This document shows, one piece after another, positions 25,399 to 34,162 of a stretch of 64,000 nucleotides of DNA. The position numbers and the translations under genes were made by a program. The stretch covers positions 62,001 through 126,000 of the forward strand of contig JACKII010000005.1 in NCBI GenBank assembly GCA_020638555.1. Direction: 5' to 3'. Positions within the stretch are counted from its first letter, which is position 1, and every line of letters begins with the position of its first letter. This DNA is from Alphaproteobacteria bacterium (GTDB taxonomy: Bacteria > Pseudomonadota > Alphaproteobacteria > Bin95). A model generated the notes under the pieces. That model was not told the origin of the DNA. It did not search any database and worked only from the letters and a program-made list of their open reading frames with translations.

Positions 25399-26365
25399 AT
25401 TCGGGCTGATCGCCCGCTATCTGGCGCCGCTCGCCACCCATCCCGGTGCGGACGGCCTGCACGACGACGTGGCCGTGCTGGCGCGCGCGAGCCTGGCGGG
25501 CGACCTGGTCCTGACCACGGACGCCATCGTGGCCGGCGTGCATTTCCTGGAAGACGAGGACCCGCGCCTGGTGGCCGAGCGGCTGCTGCGCGCCAACCTC
25601 TCCGACCTGGCGGCGAAGGGCGCCCGGCCCATCGGCTACCAGCTCACGCTGGCGCTGACCGTGGCAGAGGATGCGGCGTGGCTGGAGGCGTTCACCACCG
25701 GCCTGCGGGCCAACCAGACGGCATTCGACTGGTCGCTGCTGGGGGGAGACACGGTGCGCACGCCCGGCCCGCTCACGCTCAGCCTGACCGCGCTCGGCGA
25801 GCTTGCGGCCGGGACGCGGGCGCCGCGGCGCGGCGGCGCCAAGGCGGGCGACGCGGTCTGGGTCACCGGCTGGATCGGCGACGGCGCCCTGGGGCTGGCG
25901 GTGGCCAAGGGGGAGGCCGGCTTCCTGCCCCCCCACCTGGCCGGCGCGGCCGAGGCCAAGTTCCGCCTGCCGCAACCGCGCGTCGCCTTCGGACTGGCGC
26001 TGGCGGGCGTCGCCACCGCGTCCGCCGACGTCTCCGACGGGCTGGTGGCGGATCTGGGCCACATTGCCGAGGCCAGCGGCCTCGGCGCCGCGATCGAGGC
26101 GGACGCCGTGCCACTCTCCGCCGCCGGGCGCGCGGCGGTGGCGCACGACCCGGCCTGGCTCGCGCGGCTGCTGAGTGGCGGCGACGACTATGAAATCGTC
26201 TTCACCGCGCCGCCGGCGGCCGAGGCCGCCATCCGCACGGCCGGAGCCGCGAGCGGCCTCGCCGTCACGCGCATCGGCAGCATGACCGCCGGCGAGGGCG
26301 TCAGCGTCCGCCGGGGCGATGGCACGCCACTCGCCATCCCGGATGGCGGCTATCATCATTTCTGA
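25376..26365 (+). CDS. thiL: Thiamine-monophosphate kinase
   Basis: Phosphorylates thiamine monophosphate to the diphosphate. 329 residues from ATG 25376. It begins with the EFGLIARYLAPL motif of ThiL, followed by DDVAVL (metal site), TTDAIVAGVHF, and NLSDLAAKGARPIGY. SADVSDGLVADLGHIAEASG and SGGDDYEIVFT are the remaining nucleotide/metal motifs. Last gene of the glyA-to-thiL string. Confidence 0.94.
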   Translation: MTSPPLDEFGLIARYLAPLATHPGADGLHDDVAVLARASLAGDLVLTTDAIVAGVHFLEDEDPRLVAERLLRANLSDLAAKGARPIGYQLTLALTVAEDAAWLEAFTTGLRANQTAFDWSLLGGDTVRTPGPLTLSLTALGELAAGTRAPRRGGAKAGDAVWVTGWIGDGALGLAVAKGEAGFLPPHLAGAAEAKFRLPQPRVAFGLALAGVATASADVSDGLVADLGHIAEASGLGAAIEADAVPLSAAGRAAVAHDPAWLARLLSGGDDYEIVFTAPPAAEAAIRTAGAASGLAVTRIGSMTAGEGVSVRRGDGTPLAIPDGGYHHF

Positions 26366-26395
26366 CCATTGGCATTTCCGACCATTGGCATTTTA
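26364..26395. repeat. Two tandem 16-bp units at the thiL stop
   Basis: GACCATTGGCATTTCC followed directly by GACCATTGGCATTTTA. The first unit begins inside the thiL TGA codon. A fresh-looking 3'-end duplication. Confidence 0.85.
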
Positions 26396-26404
26396 GAAGC
26401 CGCT

Positions 26405-26582
26405 GTACCCCGGACGGTGCGGAGCGCCGATCCGGGGCCGGTCAGCGACGCGCGAACACCGACGCAAACGGTGTTCGAAGGATGAGACCGATCCCGGCCC
26501 ACCGCTCCGCCTCCTCCGGGAAACAGGTGTTCCCCGGAGGAGGCGGAGCTGCCGTCCGGGGCCGATTGCGGCGTGCGAACTC
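26405..26582. repeat. Structured intergenic repeat: one full and one truncated copy
   Basis: A full ~120-bp copy (26405-26524) starts GTACCCCGG and ends CCGGGAAAC, and contains CGAACAC..GGTGTTCG. A truncated second copy starts at 26529 (GTTCCCCGGAGG) and fades near 26582, 20 bp before the nitroreductase stop. The same family occurs three times at 30211-30615, in the same orientation. With the thiL duplication this fills the 238-bp gap. Confidence 0.85.
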
Positions 26583-26603
26583 AGGCGGGCGGGTGGCGAC
26601 GGT

Positions 26604-27383
26604 TCAGCGGAAGTCGAAGCCCTGGCCTTCCAATTCCTCGCGCAGGCGCTGGCGCGGCGGCTTCGCGAACTTGCTGCCGGTTTCCGCGGTCCAGGAATCG
26701 TCGTTGGTCGTGCGGCCCTGGCCGCGATAATGCTGCGCCAGGTCCTGGTCGTACCGGCGAATGGCCTCCGCCATGGCGACACCGCCCGGATGATTGCCGA
26801 AGCGCTCCAGATGCACCATGGACTCGTAGGGCATGCGCGGCTTCTGCTGCGGCACGTCCGCCGGCCAGCCCAGCACCATGCCGAACACCGCATAGACCCG
26901 GTTGGGCAAGCCCAGAATCCTGGCGGTTTCCGCGGCGTTGTTGCGGATGGCGCCGATCATCACGCCCATCAGCCCCAGCGACTCCGCCGCCAGCGAGGCC
27001 GACATGCCGACCAGCGCCGCGTCGATGGACGAAACCAGACCCATTTCCAGATTGTTGTCGTCCATGCGGGCATCGAAGGCGTGCACCGCGTGCTCCATCC
27101 GGCGCATGTCGGCGCAGAAGGCCAGGAACACCGGCGCATTGGCCACGTGCTTCTGGTTGCCGGTCACCGGCGCCAGCCGCGCCAGCGTGTCCGGGTCGCG
27201 CACGACGACGACGCTGTAGGCCTGGATGTTGGACGAGGTCGGCGCGCGGAAGGCGGCGCGCAGGATCGCCTCCACATGGGCGTCGTCGACCGGCCGGTCG
27301 GTGTAGCTGCGCACGCTGACGCGGTTTTGCAGCAGCTGGATGGTTTCGCTGGTCGGCAGACCGCGCTCGTCGAAAAAGGGCAT
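26604..27383 (-). CDS. Nitroreductase family protein (NfsA-like)
   Basis: FMN-dependent NAD(P)H oxidoreductase of 259 residues. NRVSVRSYTDRPV and FRAPTSSNIQAYSVVVV form the N-terminal FMN-binding part. ESLGLMGVMIGAIRNN and VFGMVLGWPAD form the second FMN-contact region. The C-terminal arm (KPRMPYESMVH, then RYDQDLAQHY) matches the NfsA/FRP group. The physiological substrate is unknown; quinones, nitro compounds or flavins are possible. Confidence 0.9.
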   Translation of the reverse strand: MPFFDERGLPTSETIQLLQNRVSVRSYTDRPVDDAHVEAILRAAFRAPTSSNIQAYSVVVVRDPDTLARLAPVTGNQKHVANAPVFLAFCADMRRMEHAVHAFDARMDDNNLEMGLVSSIDAALVGMSASLAAESLGLMGVMIGAIRNNAAETARILGLPNRVYAVFGMVLGWPADVPQQKPRMPYESMVHLERFGNHPGGVAMAEAIRRYDQDLAQHYRGQGRTTNDDSWTAETGSKFAKPPRQRLREELEGQGFDFR

Positions 27384-27478
27384 GGCGGGGGATCCTGTGC
27401 AGGCCGTTGTTTGGCTAGTCTTTTACAAGGTCGCACGCCGAATGCCACCCGCCTCGCACATCGCGCACGGGGGAGGCC

Positions 27479-28012
27479 TCAGCCCTTGGCCTTCGCCCGC
27501 TCGATGCTTTCGCGGATCAGCCGGCGGGCGACGTCGGCGTTCTGCCAGCCGCCGATGCGGACCCATTTGCCCGGCTCCAGATCCTTGTAGTGCTCGAAAA
27601 AGTGCGCGATCTGCTGCAACGTGATCTCCGGCAGGTCGTCGTAATTGTGGACGCCCAGATAGCGCTTGGTCAGGCGCGGCGACGGCACGGCGATGATCTT
27701 CTCGTCCTGGCCGCCATCGTCCTCCATCAGCAGGGCGCCGATGGGCTGCACGTTGATGACGCAGCCCGGCACCAGCTGGCGGGTGTTGCAGACCAGCACG
27801 TCGATCGGGTCGCCGTCCTCCGACAGCGTGTGCGGCACGAAACCGTAATTGCCGGGATAGGTCATCGGCGTGTGCAGGAAGCGGTCGACCACCAGCGTGC
27901 CGGCCTCCTTGTCCATCTCGTACTTGATCGGCTGGCCGCCGACCGGCACTTCGACGATGACGTTGACGTCTTCCGGCGGGTTGTGGCCGATGGCGATGGC
28001 TTCGATGCGCAT
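27479..28012 (-). CDS. ppa: Inorganic pyrophosphatase
   Basis: Family I soluble pyrophosphatase, 177 residues. PMTYPGNYGFVPHT and SEDGDPIDVLVC are the substrate/metal motifs, the latter holding the DxDxxD signature. DDGGQDEKIIAVP supplies further acidic ligands, and FFEHYKDLEPGKWV is the C-terminal signature. Monocistronic by position. Confidence 0.96.
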   Translation of the reverse strand: MRIEAIAIGHNPPEDVNVIVEVPVGGQPIKYEMDKEAGTLVVDRFLHTPMTYPGNYGFVPHTLSEDGDPIDVLVCNTRQLVPGCVINVQPIGALLMEDDGGQDEKIIAVPSPRLTKRYLGVHNYDDLPEITLQQIAHFFEHYKDLEPGKWVRIGGWQNADVARRLIRESIERAKAKG

Positions 28013-28064
28013 GGGACTCTGCCCTTTCTGGCGGCTGTGCCGGCGCCGGGCGGATGCGGCGCCG

Positions 28065-29054
28065 TCAGGGAATATCGTTCGGGTTGACCTCGTTCACCAG
28101 CGGCTCGCCGCGCACATAGCGGGGCAGGTTGTCCAGGAACAATTCCTTCCACCGCAGCACGCCGCCGCTGCCCGCAAACGAGGTGTGACAGGTCATCCGC
28201 ACCTTCGGATGCGACCAGAGCGGATCGTCTGCCGGCAACGGCTCCGTGTGAAACACGTCCAGCACCGCCGTTTCCAGTCGCCCTTCGTCCAATGCGGCCA
28301 TCAGCGCGGCGTCGTCGATCAGCAGGCCGCGGCCGATATTGAGCAGGATCGCGCCCTTCTTCACCTTGCCGAAAAACTCGGCATCGGCAAAGCCGCGGGT
28401 CTGGTCGGTGAGCGGACAGGCGAGCACGATCACGTCGGCATCGCCGACAAAGTCGCCGATCCGGTCCAGCGTCCCGGCCCGGTCCACCAACGCGTTGGTC
28501 TCGGGCGAGCGGCGAATGACGGTGGTCGAGGCGCCGAACGCCTTCACCTTGCGCGCGGTCTCGCGGCCGATCGGGCCGAAGCCGACAATGAGCCAGTTGG
28601 TGCGCCAGATCTCGCGGAACGGCGTGATCCGCCAGGTCTTGTCCGCCTGGATCTGCCGCTGTTCGGCGAAGGGCTGGAAGATGTTCAGCACCTGCCCGAC
28701 CAGATATTCGGAAATCGCCATGGCCTGGGCGCTGCTGTTGCAGATACGCGTGCCCTTGGCCTTGATCCGGCCATAGACCGGATCGTCCAGGCCGGCGTTG
28801 AAGGTCTGGAGCACGCCGATCCGCTGCACCCGCTCCATCAGGCCGAACACCGGCCGCTGCGCCTTGTCGCGCGAGATGAAGTTGGAGAGCCAGACATAGT
28901 CGATGGCGGTTTCCTCCGGCGCGACCTCCGCGCCGTCGCGGAACAGCCGCCCCTCCTTGTCGTAGGTCAGGATGGCGATGTCGAGGTCCAGCGCCTCCAG
29001 ACGCGGGCGAATGTCGTCATAGGCGGGGGCGTAGAGCGCGACGGTCTTGGTCAT
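28065..29054 (-). CDS. D-2-hydroxyacid dehydrogenase family protein
   Basis: NAD(P)-dependent 2-hydroxyacid dehydrogenase of 329 residues. LIVGFGPIGRETARKVKAFG is the Rossmann GxGxxG motif. NIGRGLLID holds the catalytic arginine, ETAVLDVFHTEPLP the acidic residue of the triad, and MTCHTSFAGSG the catalytic histidine. The GFGPIGRETAR and CHTSF variants fit the glyoxylate/phosphonate-type D-2-hydroxyacid dehydrogenases rather than PGDH. The substrate is unassigned. Confidence 0.9.
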   Translation of the reverse strand: MTKTVALYAPAYDDIRPRLEALDLDIAILTYDKEGRLFRDGAEVAPEETAIDYVWLSNFISRDKAQRPVFGLMERVQRIGVLQTFNAGLDDPVYGRIKAKGTRICNSSAQAMAISEYLVGQVLNIFQPFAEQRQIQADKTWRITPFREIWRTNWLIVGFGPIGRETARKVKAFGASTTVIRRSPETNALVDRAGTLDRIGDFVGDADVIVLACPLTDQTRGFADAEFFGKVKKGAILLNIGRGLLIDDAALMAALDEGRLETAVLDVFHTEPLPADDPLWSHPKVRMTCHTSFAGSGGVLRWKELFLDNLPRYVRGEPLVNEVNPNDIP

Positions 29055-29189
29055 GCGGGTCCTCAGGCGGGGAGCGGGCAGGTCGTCTTCCTATAGGCCG
29101 GATCGGCCATGCCCGCAAACCGCTGAATTTGGTGAAACCGCTGCCGGCGGCTATGGTCCCGCCATCCGAAACAGCCCGAAGGAGCCGGC

Positions 29190-30185
29190 ATGGCCGATCA
29201 ACGCCGGGGGATTGCCCTGACCCCCATGGAAACCCGCCGCGAGGTCATTGTCGACATGGCCGTTCTGGCCGACCGCCTCGGTTACGAACTGTTCAGCGTG
29301 CCCGAGGGCTGGGGCTTCGATTCCACCCTGGTGCTGACCGAAATCGCGCTGAAGACCGAGCGCATCACCGTCATGTCGGGCATTCTCTCGGTCTGGGGGC
29401 GGACCGCCGGCACCATCGCCATGAACGCCGCGACACTCGCCGATATCAGCGGCGGCCGCTACATTCTGGGGCTCGGCGCCAGCACCAAGGCGCTGGTGGA
29501 AGGCTTCCACGGCATCCCGTTCGACAAGCCGACCCGCCGCTTCCGCCAGACCGTGCGGGCGGTGCGCCAGATCCTGAACGGCGACCGCGCGCCGGTGCCG
29601 GATGAGGTGGAGGCCCGCCCCCTGAAACTCGGCCAGCCGCCGCACCCGGACCTGCCGATCTATCTGGCCGGCCTCGGACCGCAGAGCGTGCGCGCCGCCG
29701 CGCAACTGGCCGAGGGCTGGTTCCCCTATCTGGTGGCCCGCGACCGCTTTCAGACCTGGGTCCCGGACATTCTGCGCATCCGCCGCCGCGCCGGCCGCGC
29801 CAACGATCCGTTTACCGTGGTGGCCGGCCCCAATGTCTCGGTGAATGCGGATGCAACGGCGGCGCGGCAGGTGGTGGCCAGCAACCTCGCCTGGTATGTC
29901 TGCGCCATGGGCGACGCCTATGCCAATTCCATCACCAACCAGGGTTATGGCGCGGAGGTGGATGCGATCCGGGCGGCGAACCCGAAGCCCAGCCCCTCCA
30001 CCGGCGTGGTCCCGGCGGAAGCGGGGCATTTGCTGGACCAACTCGCCGCCTATGGCCCGCCCGAGCGCGTGGCCGCAATGGTGGATGCCTGGGACGAGGC
30101 GGTGGACATCAACGCCATCGGCATCCCGCCCGGCCTGCCCTGGGAGCGGATCGAGGCGATCATCCGCGCCGCCGCGCCGCGGTAG
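29190..30185 (+). CDS. LLM class flavin-dependent oxidoreductase
   Basis: Bacterial luciferase-like TIM-barrel protein of 331 residues. ALTPMETRREVIVDMAVLADRLGYELF is the N-terminal barrel strand and helix. TLADISGGRYILGLGASTKALVEGFHG is the flavin/cofactor phosphate loop, and PIYLAGLGPQSVRAAAQLAEGW the following signature. GAAGGAG lies just upstream of the ATG. F420 or FMN as cofactor cannot be settled by eye. Confidence 0.88.
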   Translation: MADQRRGIALTPMETRREVIVDMAVLADRLGYELFSVPEGWGFDSTLVLTEIALKTERITVMSGILSVWGRTAGTIAMNAATLADISGGRYILGLGASTKALVEGFHGIPFDKPTRRFRQTVRAVRQILNGDRAPVPDEVEARPLKLGQPPHPDLPIYLAGLGPQSVRAAAQLAEGWFPYLVARDRFQTWVPDILRIRRRAGRANDPFTVVAGPNVSVNADATAARQVVASNLAWYVCAMGDAYANSITNQGYGAEVDAIRAANPKPSPSTGVVPAEAGHLLDQLAAYGPPERVAAMVDAWDEAVDINAIGIPPGLPWERIEAIIRAAAPR

Positions 30186-30210
30186 GGTCCGGCCCGAAGA
30201 CAGCGATGAC

Positions 30211-30615
30211 GTTCCCCGGAGGGGGCGGAGCCGCCGTCCGGGCCGGTTGCGGCGTGCGAACACGGACGGGGCGGTGTTCGAAGGACGACACCGGTCCCGG
30301 CCCACCGCTCCGCAGCGGCCGGGAAACACCGAGCCTCAGGCCTTGTGTTCCCCGGAGGGGGCGGAGCCGCCGTCCGGGGCCGGTTGCGGCGTGCGAACAC
30401 GGGCGGGGCGGTGTTCGAAGGAGATGCGGGGACACCGGTCCCGGCCCACCGCTGTTCGCTCCGCAGCGGCCGGGAAACACCGAGCCTCGGGCACTGTGTT
30501 CCCCGGAGGGGGCGGAGCCGCCGTCCGGGGCCGGTTGCGGCGCGCGAACACCGGCGGGGCGGTGTGCGATGAAAGACACCGGTCCCGGCCCACCGCTCCG
30601 CGGCGGCCGGGAAAC
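30211..30615. repeat. Three tandem copies of a ~120-bp structured intergenic repeat
   Basis: Copies at 30211-30327, 30347-30478 and 30498-30615, separated by near-identical 19-bp spacers. Each starts GTTCCCCGGAGG and ends CCGGGAAAC (imperfect terminal inverted repeats). Nested pairs GGCGGAGC/GCTCCGC and CGAACAC/GTGTTCG would fold each copy into a long hairpin. Two more copies occur at 26405-26582. The 438-bp gap at 30186-30623 holds nothing else. Confidence 0.9.
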
Positions 30616-30623
30616 ACCGGGAT

Positions 30624-31937
30624 TCAGGCGGCCGGGCGCTCCAAGCCATAGTGGTCGCGCAGGGTGGCGCCGGCATATTCCGTGCGGAACAGGCCGCGTT
30701 TTTGCAGGATCGGCACCACCTCCGCCGTGAACACGTCCAGCATGGCGGGCAGCACCGGCGGCATCAGGTTGAAGCCGTCGGCGCAACCCTCGGCGAGCCA
30801 GGCTTCCATGAAATCCGCCACCTGCTCCGGCGTGCCGGCGAAGATGTAGTGGCCGCGCGCACCCGCCAGCGTCGCCAGCAGCGCCCGGAGGGTCGGCCGC
30901 TCGCGCCGCACCAGTCCCAGGATGACCTCCGTCCGGCTGCGCGCCGCCTCCACCGTGGATGGGTCCGGGAAATCGTCCGGCGACAGCGGCGTGTCCAGCG
31001 GCAGGTGCGAGAAATCATGGCCACCGAACCGCCCGGACAGCCGCTTGCGCCCCACCTCCACATCGGTGAGCGCGTTCAACTCGTCGCGATAGCGGATCGC
31101 GTCCGCCTCCGTCGAGGCAATCGCCGGCGAGAAGCCCGGCAGGATCAGCGCCTGATCCTCGCGCCGCCCGGCCCGGCGGACGCGGGCCTTCAGGTCGCGG
31201 TAGAAGTCGCGGGCCGTGGCCTGCTCCAGATGGGCGGTGAACACCGCTTCGGCGTGGCGGGCGGCGAAGTCGCGGCCGGTCTCGGACGAGCCGGCCTGCA
31301 CCAGCACCGGCCGCCCCTGCGGCGGGCGCGGCAGGTTCAGCGGCCCCTGCACGCTGTAATAGCGGCCACGATGGCCGATCGGATGGACCAGACGCATGTC
31401 GGCATACCGGCCGCCTTCCCGGTCGTCGAGCACGGCGCCGTCGCCCCAGCTATCCCAGAGCGCCTTGACCACGGCCAGGAACTCGTCGGCGCGGGCATAG
31501 CGCTCGGCATGGCTCACCTGCTGGTCGTCGCCATAATTCTTCGCCGCCGGCACGCTCCACGAGGTGACGATGTTCCAGGCCGCCCGTCCGTTCGAGATAT
31601 GGTCGAGCGAGCCGAACTGCCGCGCCAGGTTGAAGGGCTCGGTATAGGTGGTGGAGCAGGTGCCGATCAGGCCGATGCGCTCGGTCGCCATGGCCATGGC
31701 GGTGAGCGTCGTCACCGGCTCCAGCCAGCTTCGCGCCGCCCGGCCGGCATCCTCGCCCAACTCCAGGCTGTCGGCCAGGAACAGGGAGTCGAACAGGCCC
31801 GCCTCGGCCCGCGCGGCCAGATCGGTGTAGTAGCGCACATCCGTCAGCGGCAGCGGCGAGGCATCCGGATGGCGCCAGCTCGCCTCGTGATGGCCGCGGG
31901 AGTGGATGAACAGGTTCAGGTGCAGTCGGCGCGGCAT
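30624..31937 (-). CDS. NtaA/SnaA/DszA family FMN-dependent monooxygenase
   Basis: 437-residue luciferase-superfamily monooxygenase that would use reduced FMN from a separate reductase. LHLNLFIHSRGHHEASWRHP is the classic N-terminus. GRAAWNIVTSWS and NYGDDQQVSHAERYARADEF are family signatures, as is RPVLVQAGSSETGRDFAARHAEAVF. Just downstream in transcription order is a DszC-like gene; actually the DszC-like gene precedes it by 13 bp, so both are co-transcribed. This pair suggests oxidation of a sulfur or xenobiotic compound, an inference. No flavin reductase is adjacent. Confidence 0.9.
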   Translation of the reverse strand: MPRRLHLNLFIHSRGHHEASWRHPDASPLPLTDVRYYTDLAARAEAGLFDSLFLADSLELGEDAGRAARSWLEPVTTLTAMAMATERIGLIGTCSTTYTEPFNLARQFGSLDHISNGRAAWNIVTSWSVPAAKNYGDDQQVSHAERYARADEFLAVVKALWDSWGDGAVLDDREGGRYADMRLVHPIGHRGRYYSVQGPLNLPRPPQGRPVLVQAGSSETGRDFAARHAEAVFTAHLEQATARDFYRDLKARVRRAGRREDQALILPGFSPAIASTEADAIRYRDELNALTDVEVGRKRLSGRFGGHDFSHLPLDTPLSPDDFPDPSTVEAARSRTEVILGLVRRERPTLRALLATLAGARGHYIFAGTPEQVADFMEAWLAEGCADGFNLMPPVLPAMLDVFTAEVVPILQKRGLFRTEYAGATLRDHYGLERPAA

Positions 31938-31950
31938 GCCGCCCCTCCCC

Positions 31951-33144
31951 TCAGTAGAACACCGGCGGCGGATTGCCGAGCATCACCTCGCCGACCGCGG
32001 CCCAGTGGGCGCTGCGCGACTGGATTTGCTGGCTGACCGTGTGCAGGTCGCGGAAGCGCCGCTCGAACGGCGCGCCGGGGAAAATGGCGCTGACGCCCGC
32101 GGCGTGATGCACCCAGTTGCCGACCTCGATCGCCGACTGGATGGCATTGGTGCAGGCCAGCCGCACCCGCGCCCGGTCGTCCACATCGATCGGCGCCCAC
32201 TCGTCCGCCCGCCCGTAGATCTCGGCCAGCACGGCCAGCAGATAGGCCTCGCCGGCGCCCAGCTTGGCCTCGGCCTTGGCATAGTCGGCCTGCACCAGCG
32301 GATCGTCGGCCATGCGCGGCCGGCCGCGCGGCGCCTTCTGGCGCGCCAAGGCCGCAAACGCCGCCAGCATGGCCCGGGCGATGCCGCTGGCCACCCCGGC
32401 GACGCCGACGGCATAGAGGCCGTGCTGGGTGAAGGCGTAGAGCGGCCCCGGCTCGCGCCGCTTTTCCGGGTATTCGCGGGTGGAGGTGAAGGCCTCCGGC
32501 ACGAACACCTCGTCCACGGTGTAGGACTCGCTGGCGGTGCCGCGCAGGCCCACCGGGTTCCAGTTGTCAAGCCGGTTCGCCTCCGCCACCGGAAACAGCC
32601 AGGAGAGGATTTGCGGGCTGCCGCGCTCGTTCAGCCGCAGCGAGCCGTCCGGCTCGGTCACCGGCCCGTGCGCCCCCATCCAGGTCGCCTGACGCGAGCC
32701 GCTGGCGAAATCCCAGCGGCCGTTGACGACATAGCCGCCCTCCACGGCCCTGGCACCCTGGCCGTTGACGGCGCCCCAGGCGATGAGCGCGTTCGGGTCG
32801 TCGGCATAGATGGTCCGCGCGCTCTCCAGCGGCAGCCAGGCCATCAGCAGGGCCGCGCTGTTGGCGACGAACATGTTCCAGCCGACCGAGCCCTCGTGCC
32901 GCGCCACCTCCTGCACCGCGTGGAAATAGGTGCAGGGGTCGCACTGCTCGCCACCGCAGGAGGCGGGCAGGAACAGGCGCATCAGCTTGGCCGCGTGCAG
33001 TTGCTCCAGCAGGTCCTGCGGCCAGCGCTGGGTCGTCTCGATGGTGTCGGAGGCCGCTTCCAGCGCCGGGCCGAGGGCGCGGGCGCGGGCGACGGGATCG
33101 GGGTCGGCAAGAGCGGTACGGTCGAGGGCGGCGGCTTGGTTCAT
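31951..33144 (-). CDS. Acyl-CoA dehydrogenase-fold flavin-dependent monooxygenase (DszC/HpaB-like)
   Basis: 397-residue protein with the acyl-CoA dehydrogenase fold. LMRLFLPASCGGEQCDP and EVARHEGSVGWNMFVANS form the N-terminal helical part. YVVNGRWDFASGSRQATW and NPVGLRGTASESYTVDEVFVPEAF form the middle beta domain. The C-terminal helices contain VHHAAGVSAIFPGAPFERRFRDLHT, which matches group D flavin monooxygenases better than true dehydrogenases because the catalytic Glu of dehydrogenases is not evident. Co-transcribed with the DszA-like gene. Confidence 0.85.
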   Translation of the reverse strand: MNQAAALDRTALADPDPVARARALGPALEAASDTIETTQRWPQDLLEQLHAAKLMRLFLPASCGGEQCDPCTYFHAVQEVARHEGSVGWNMFVANSAALLMAWLPLESARTIYADDPNALIAWGAVNGQGARAVEGGYVVNGRWDFASGSRQATWMGAHGPVTEPDGSLRLNERGSPQILSWLFPVAEANRLDNWNPVGLRGTASESYTVDEVFVPEAFTSTREYPEKRREPGPLYAFTQHGLYAVGVAGVASGIARAMLAAFAALARQKAPRGRPRMADDPLVQADYAKAEAKLGAGEAYLLAVLAEIYGRADEWAPIDVDDRARVRLACTNAIQSAIEVGNWVHHAAGVSAIFPGAPFERRFRDLHTVSQQIQSRSAHWAAVGEVMLGNPPPVFY

Positions 33145-33160
33145 CGGGCCGATCCTCCTT

Positions 33161-33210
33161 CTCGTTCGGGGGGCTCGTTCGGGGGGCTCGTTCGGGGGGC
33201 TCGTTCGGGG
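33161..33210. repeat. 13-bp tandem repeat upstream of DszC-like gene
   Basis: Three full CTCGTTCGGGGGG units and a fourth partial one, in the 99-bp gap between the LLM gene and the DszC-like start. It overlaps where a leader or ribosome site of the DszC-like gene would lie, so copy number might affect expression. Confidence 0.9.
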
Positions 33211-33243
33211 AGCGGCTTGGCCGCCGGTCGCTTCGGAGGCGGC

Positions 33244-34101
33244 TCAGCCGCCGGCCACCTCTTTGAAACGGCGCAGGATTTCGATCTGGTTGTCGACGCT
33301 GCCGTCGCGCCACATCGGATAGAGCATGGCCATGTCGGCGCCGAGCGCGCGCCAGCCGTCGGCGGCGGCGGCCCAGGCCTGGGGCGCGTTGTCGTGGAAG
33401 CGCAGCCATGCCTCCAGGCCGAAATCCGCGCGCTTGCGGCCGAAGGCGTCCAGGTGGCCGTGCAGTGTCTCCAGCGCCTTCTTGCCGTCGTCGTCCGGCG
33501 CCAGGATCGGCATCCAGCCGTCGCCGAGCCGCGCCGCGCGCTTGATGACGCCGGCAGCCGAGCCACCGAGCCAGATCGGGATCGGCCGTTGCCGCGGCTG
33601 CGGCACCACGGTCACCTCGACATAGTCGTGGAAGCGGCCCTTGAAGGTGACAAGGTCCTCGATCCAGAGCTTGCGCAGCACCTCGATCTGTTCGCCCTGC
33701 TTCACGCCGCGGGTTTTCCAGTCGCAGCCGAGCGCCTCGTACTCCACATGGTTCCAACCGACGCCGATGCCGAGCCGCACCCGCCCGCCGGAGAGAATAT
33801 CCACCTCCGCCGCCTGCTTGGCGACGACGCCGGTCTGGCGCTGCGGCAGGATCAGCACGCCGGACGACAGCTTGATGCGCGTCGTGCAGGCGGCCAGATA
33901 GGCCATGGTGGTGAAGGTTTCGTGGAAGGGCGCATGGGCGTCATAGCGCGGCGTCCAGCCGTCGCGCGCGGTGGCGCCGAAGACATGGTCCGGCACCTCG
34001 ATATATTCGAAGCCCAGGTCTTCCGCCGCCTGCGCCCAATCGCGGATCTTGGCCGGATCGTCGCCGATATCACAGGTGGGGAACCAAGCGTTCAGTTTCA
34101 T
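33244..34101 (-). CDS. LLM class F420-dependent-like oxidoreductase
   Basis: 285-residue luciferase-like protein. MKLNAWFPTCDIGDDPAKIRDW, then EDLGFEYIEVPDHVFG, form the N-terminal barrel. AAEVDILSGGRVRLGIGVGWN is the cofactor-binding motif, typical of the Rv2161c-like subgroup. PIPIWLGGSAAGVIKRAARLGDGWMP follows. Start chosen at 34101, with AGAGGA eleven bases upstream, over an in-frame ATG at 34125. Same strand as the DszC/DszA-like pair, so perhaps one catabolic unit. Confidence 0.88.
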   Translation of the reverse strand: MKLNAWFPTCDIGDDPAKIRDWAQAAEDLGFEYIEVPDHVFGATARDGWTPRYDAHAPFHETFTTMAYLAACTTRIKLSSGVLILPQRQTGVVAKQAAEVDILSGGRVRLGIGVGWNHVEYEALGCDWKTRGVKQGEQIEVLRKLWIEDLVTFKGRFHDYVEVTVVPQPRQRPIPIWLGGSAAGVIKRAARLGDGWMPILAPDDDGKKALETLHGHLDAFGRKRADFGLEAWLRFHDNAPQAWAAAADGWRALGADMAMLYPMWRDGSVDNQIEILRRFKEVAGG

Positions 34102-34162
34102 GGCGGGGCGTTTCCTCTGGGGCATTGTTGGTTGCCCCTATGAAACGCCGAAACGCCGCGGC

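Noticed and set aside
30211..30615. Possible coding of the repeats as Pro/Gly/Arg-rich proteins on either strand
   Set aside because: Frames stay open only because the DNA is GC-rich and palindromic; no start context, and the copies differ by indels that break any one frame.
30211..30615. CRISPR array
   Set aside because: Units are ~120 bp with near-identical 19-bp spacers and no cas genes; spacers in CRISPR differ from each other.
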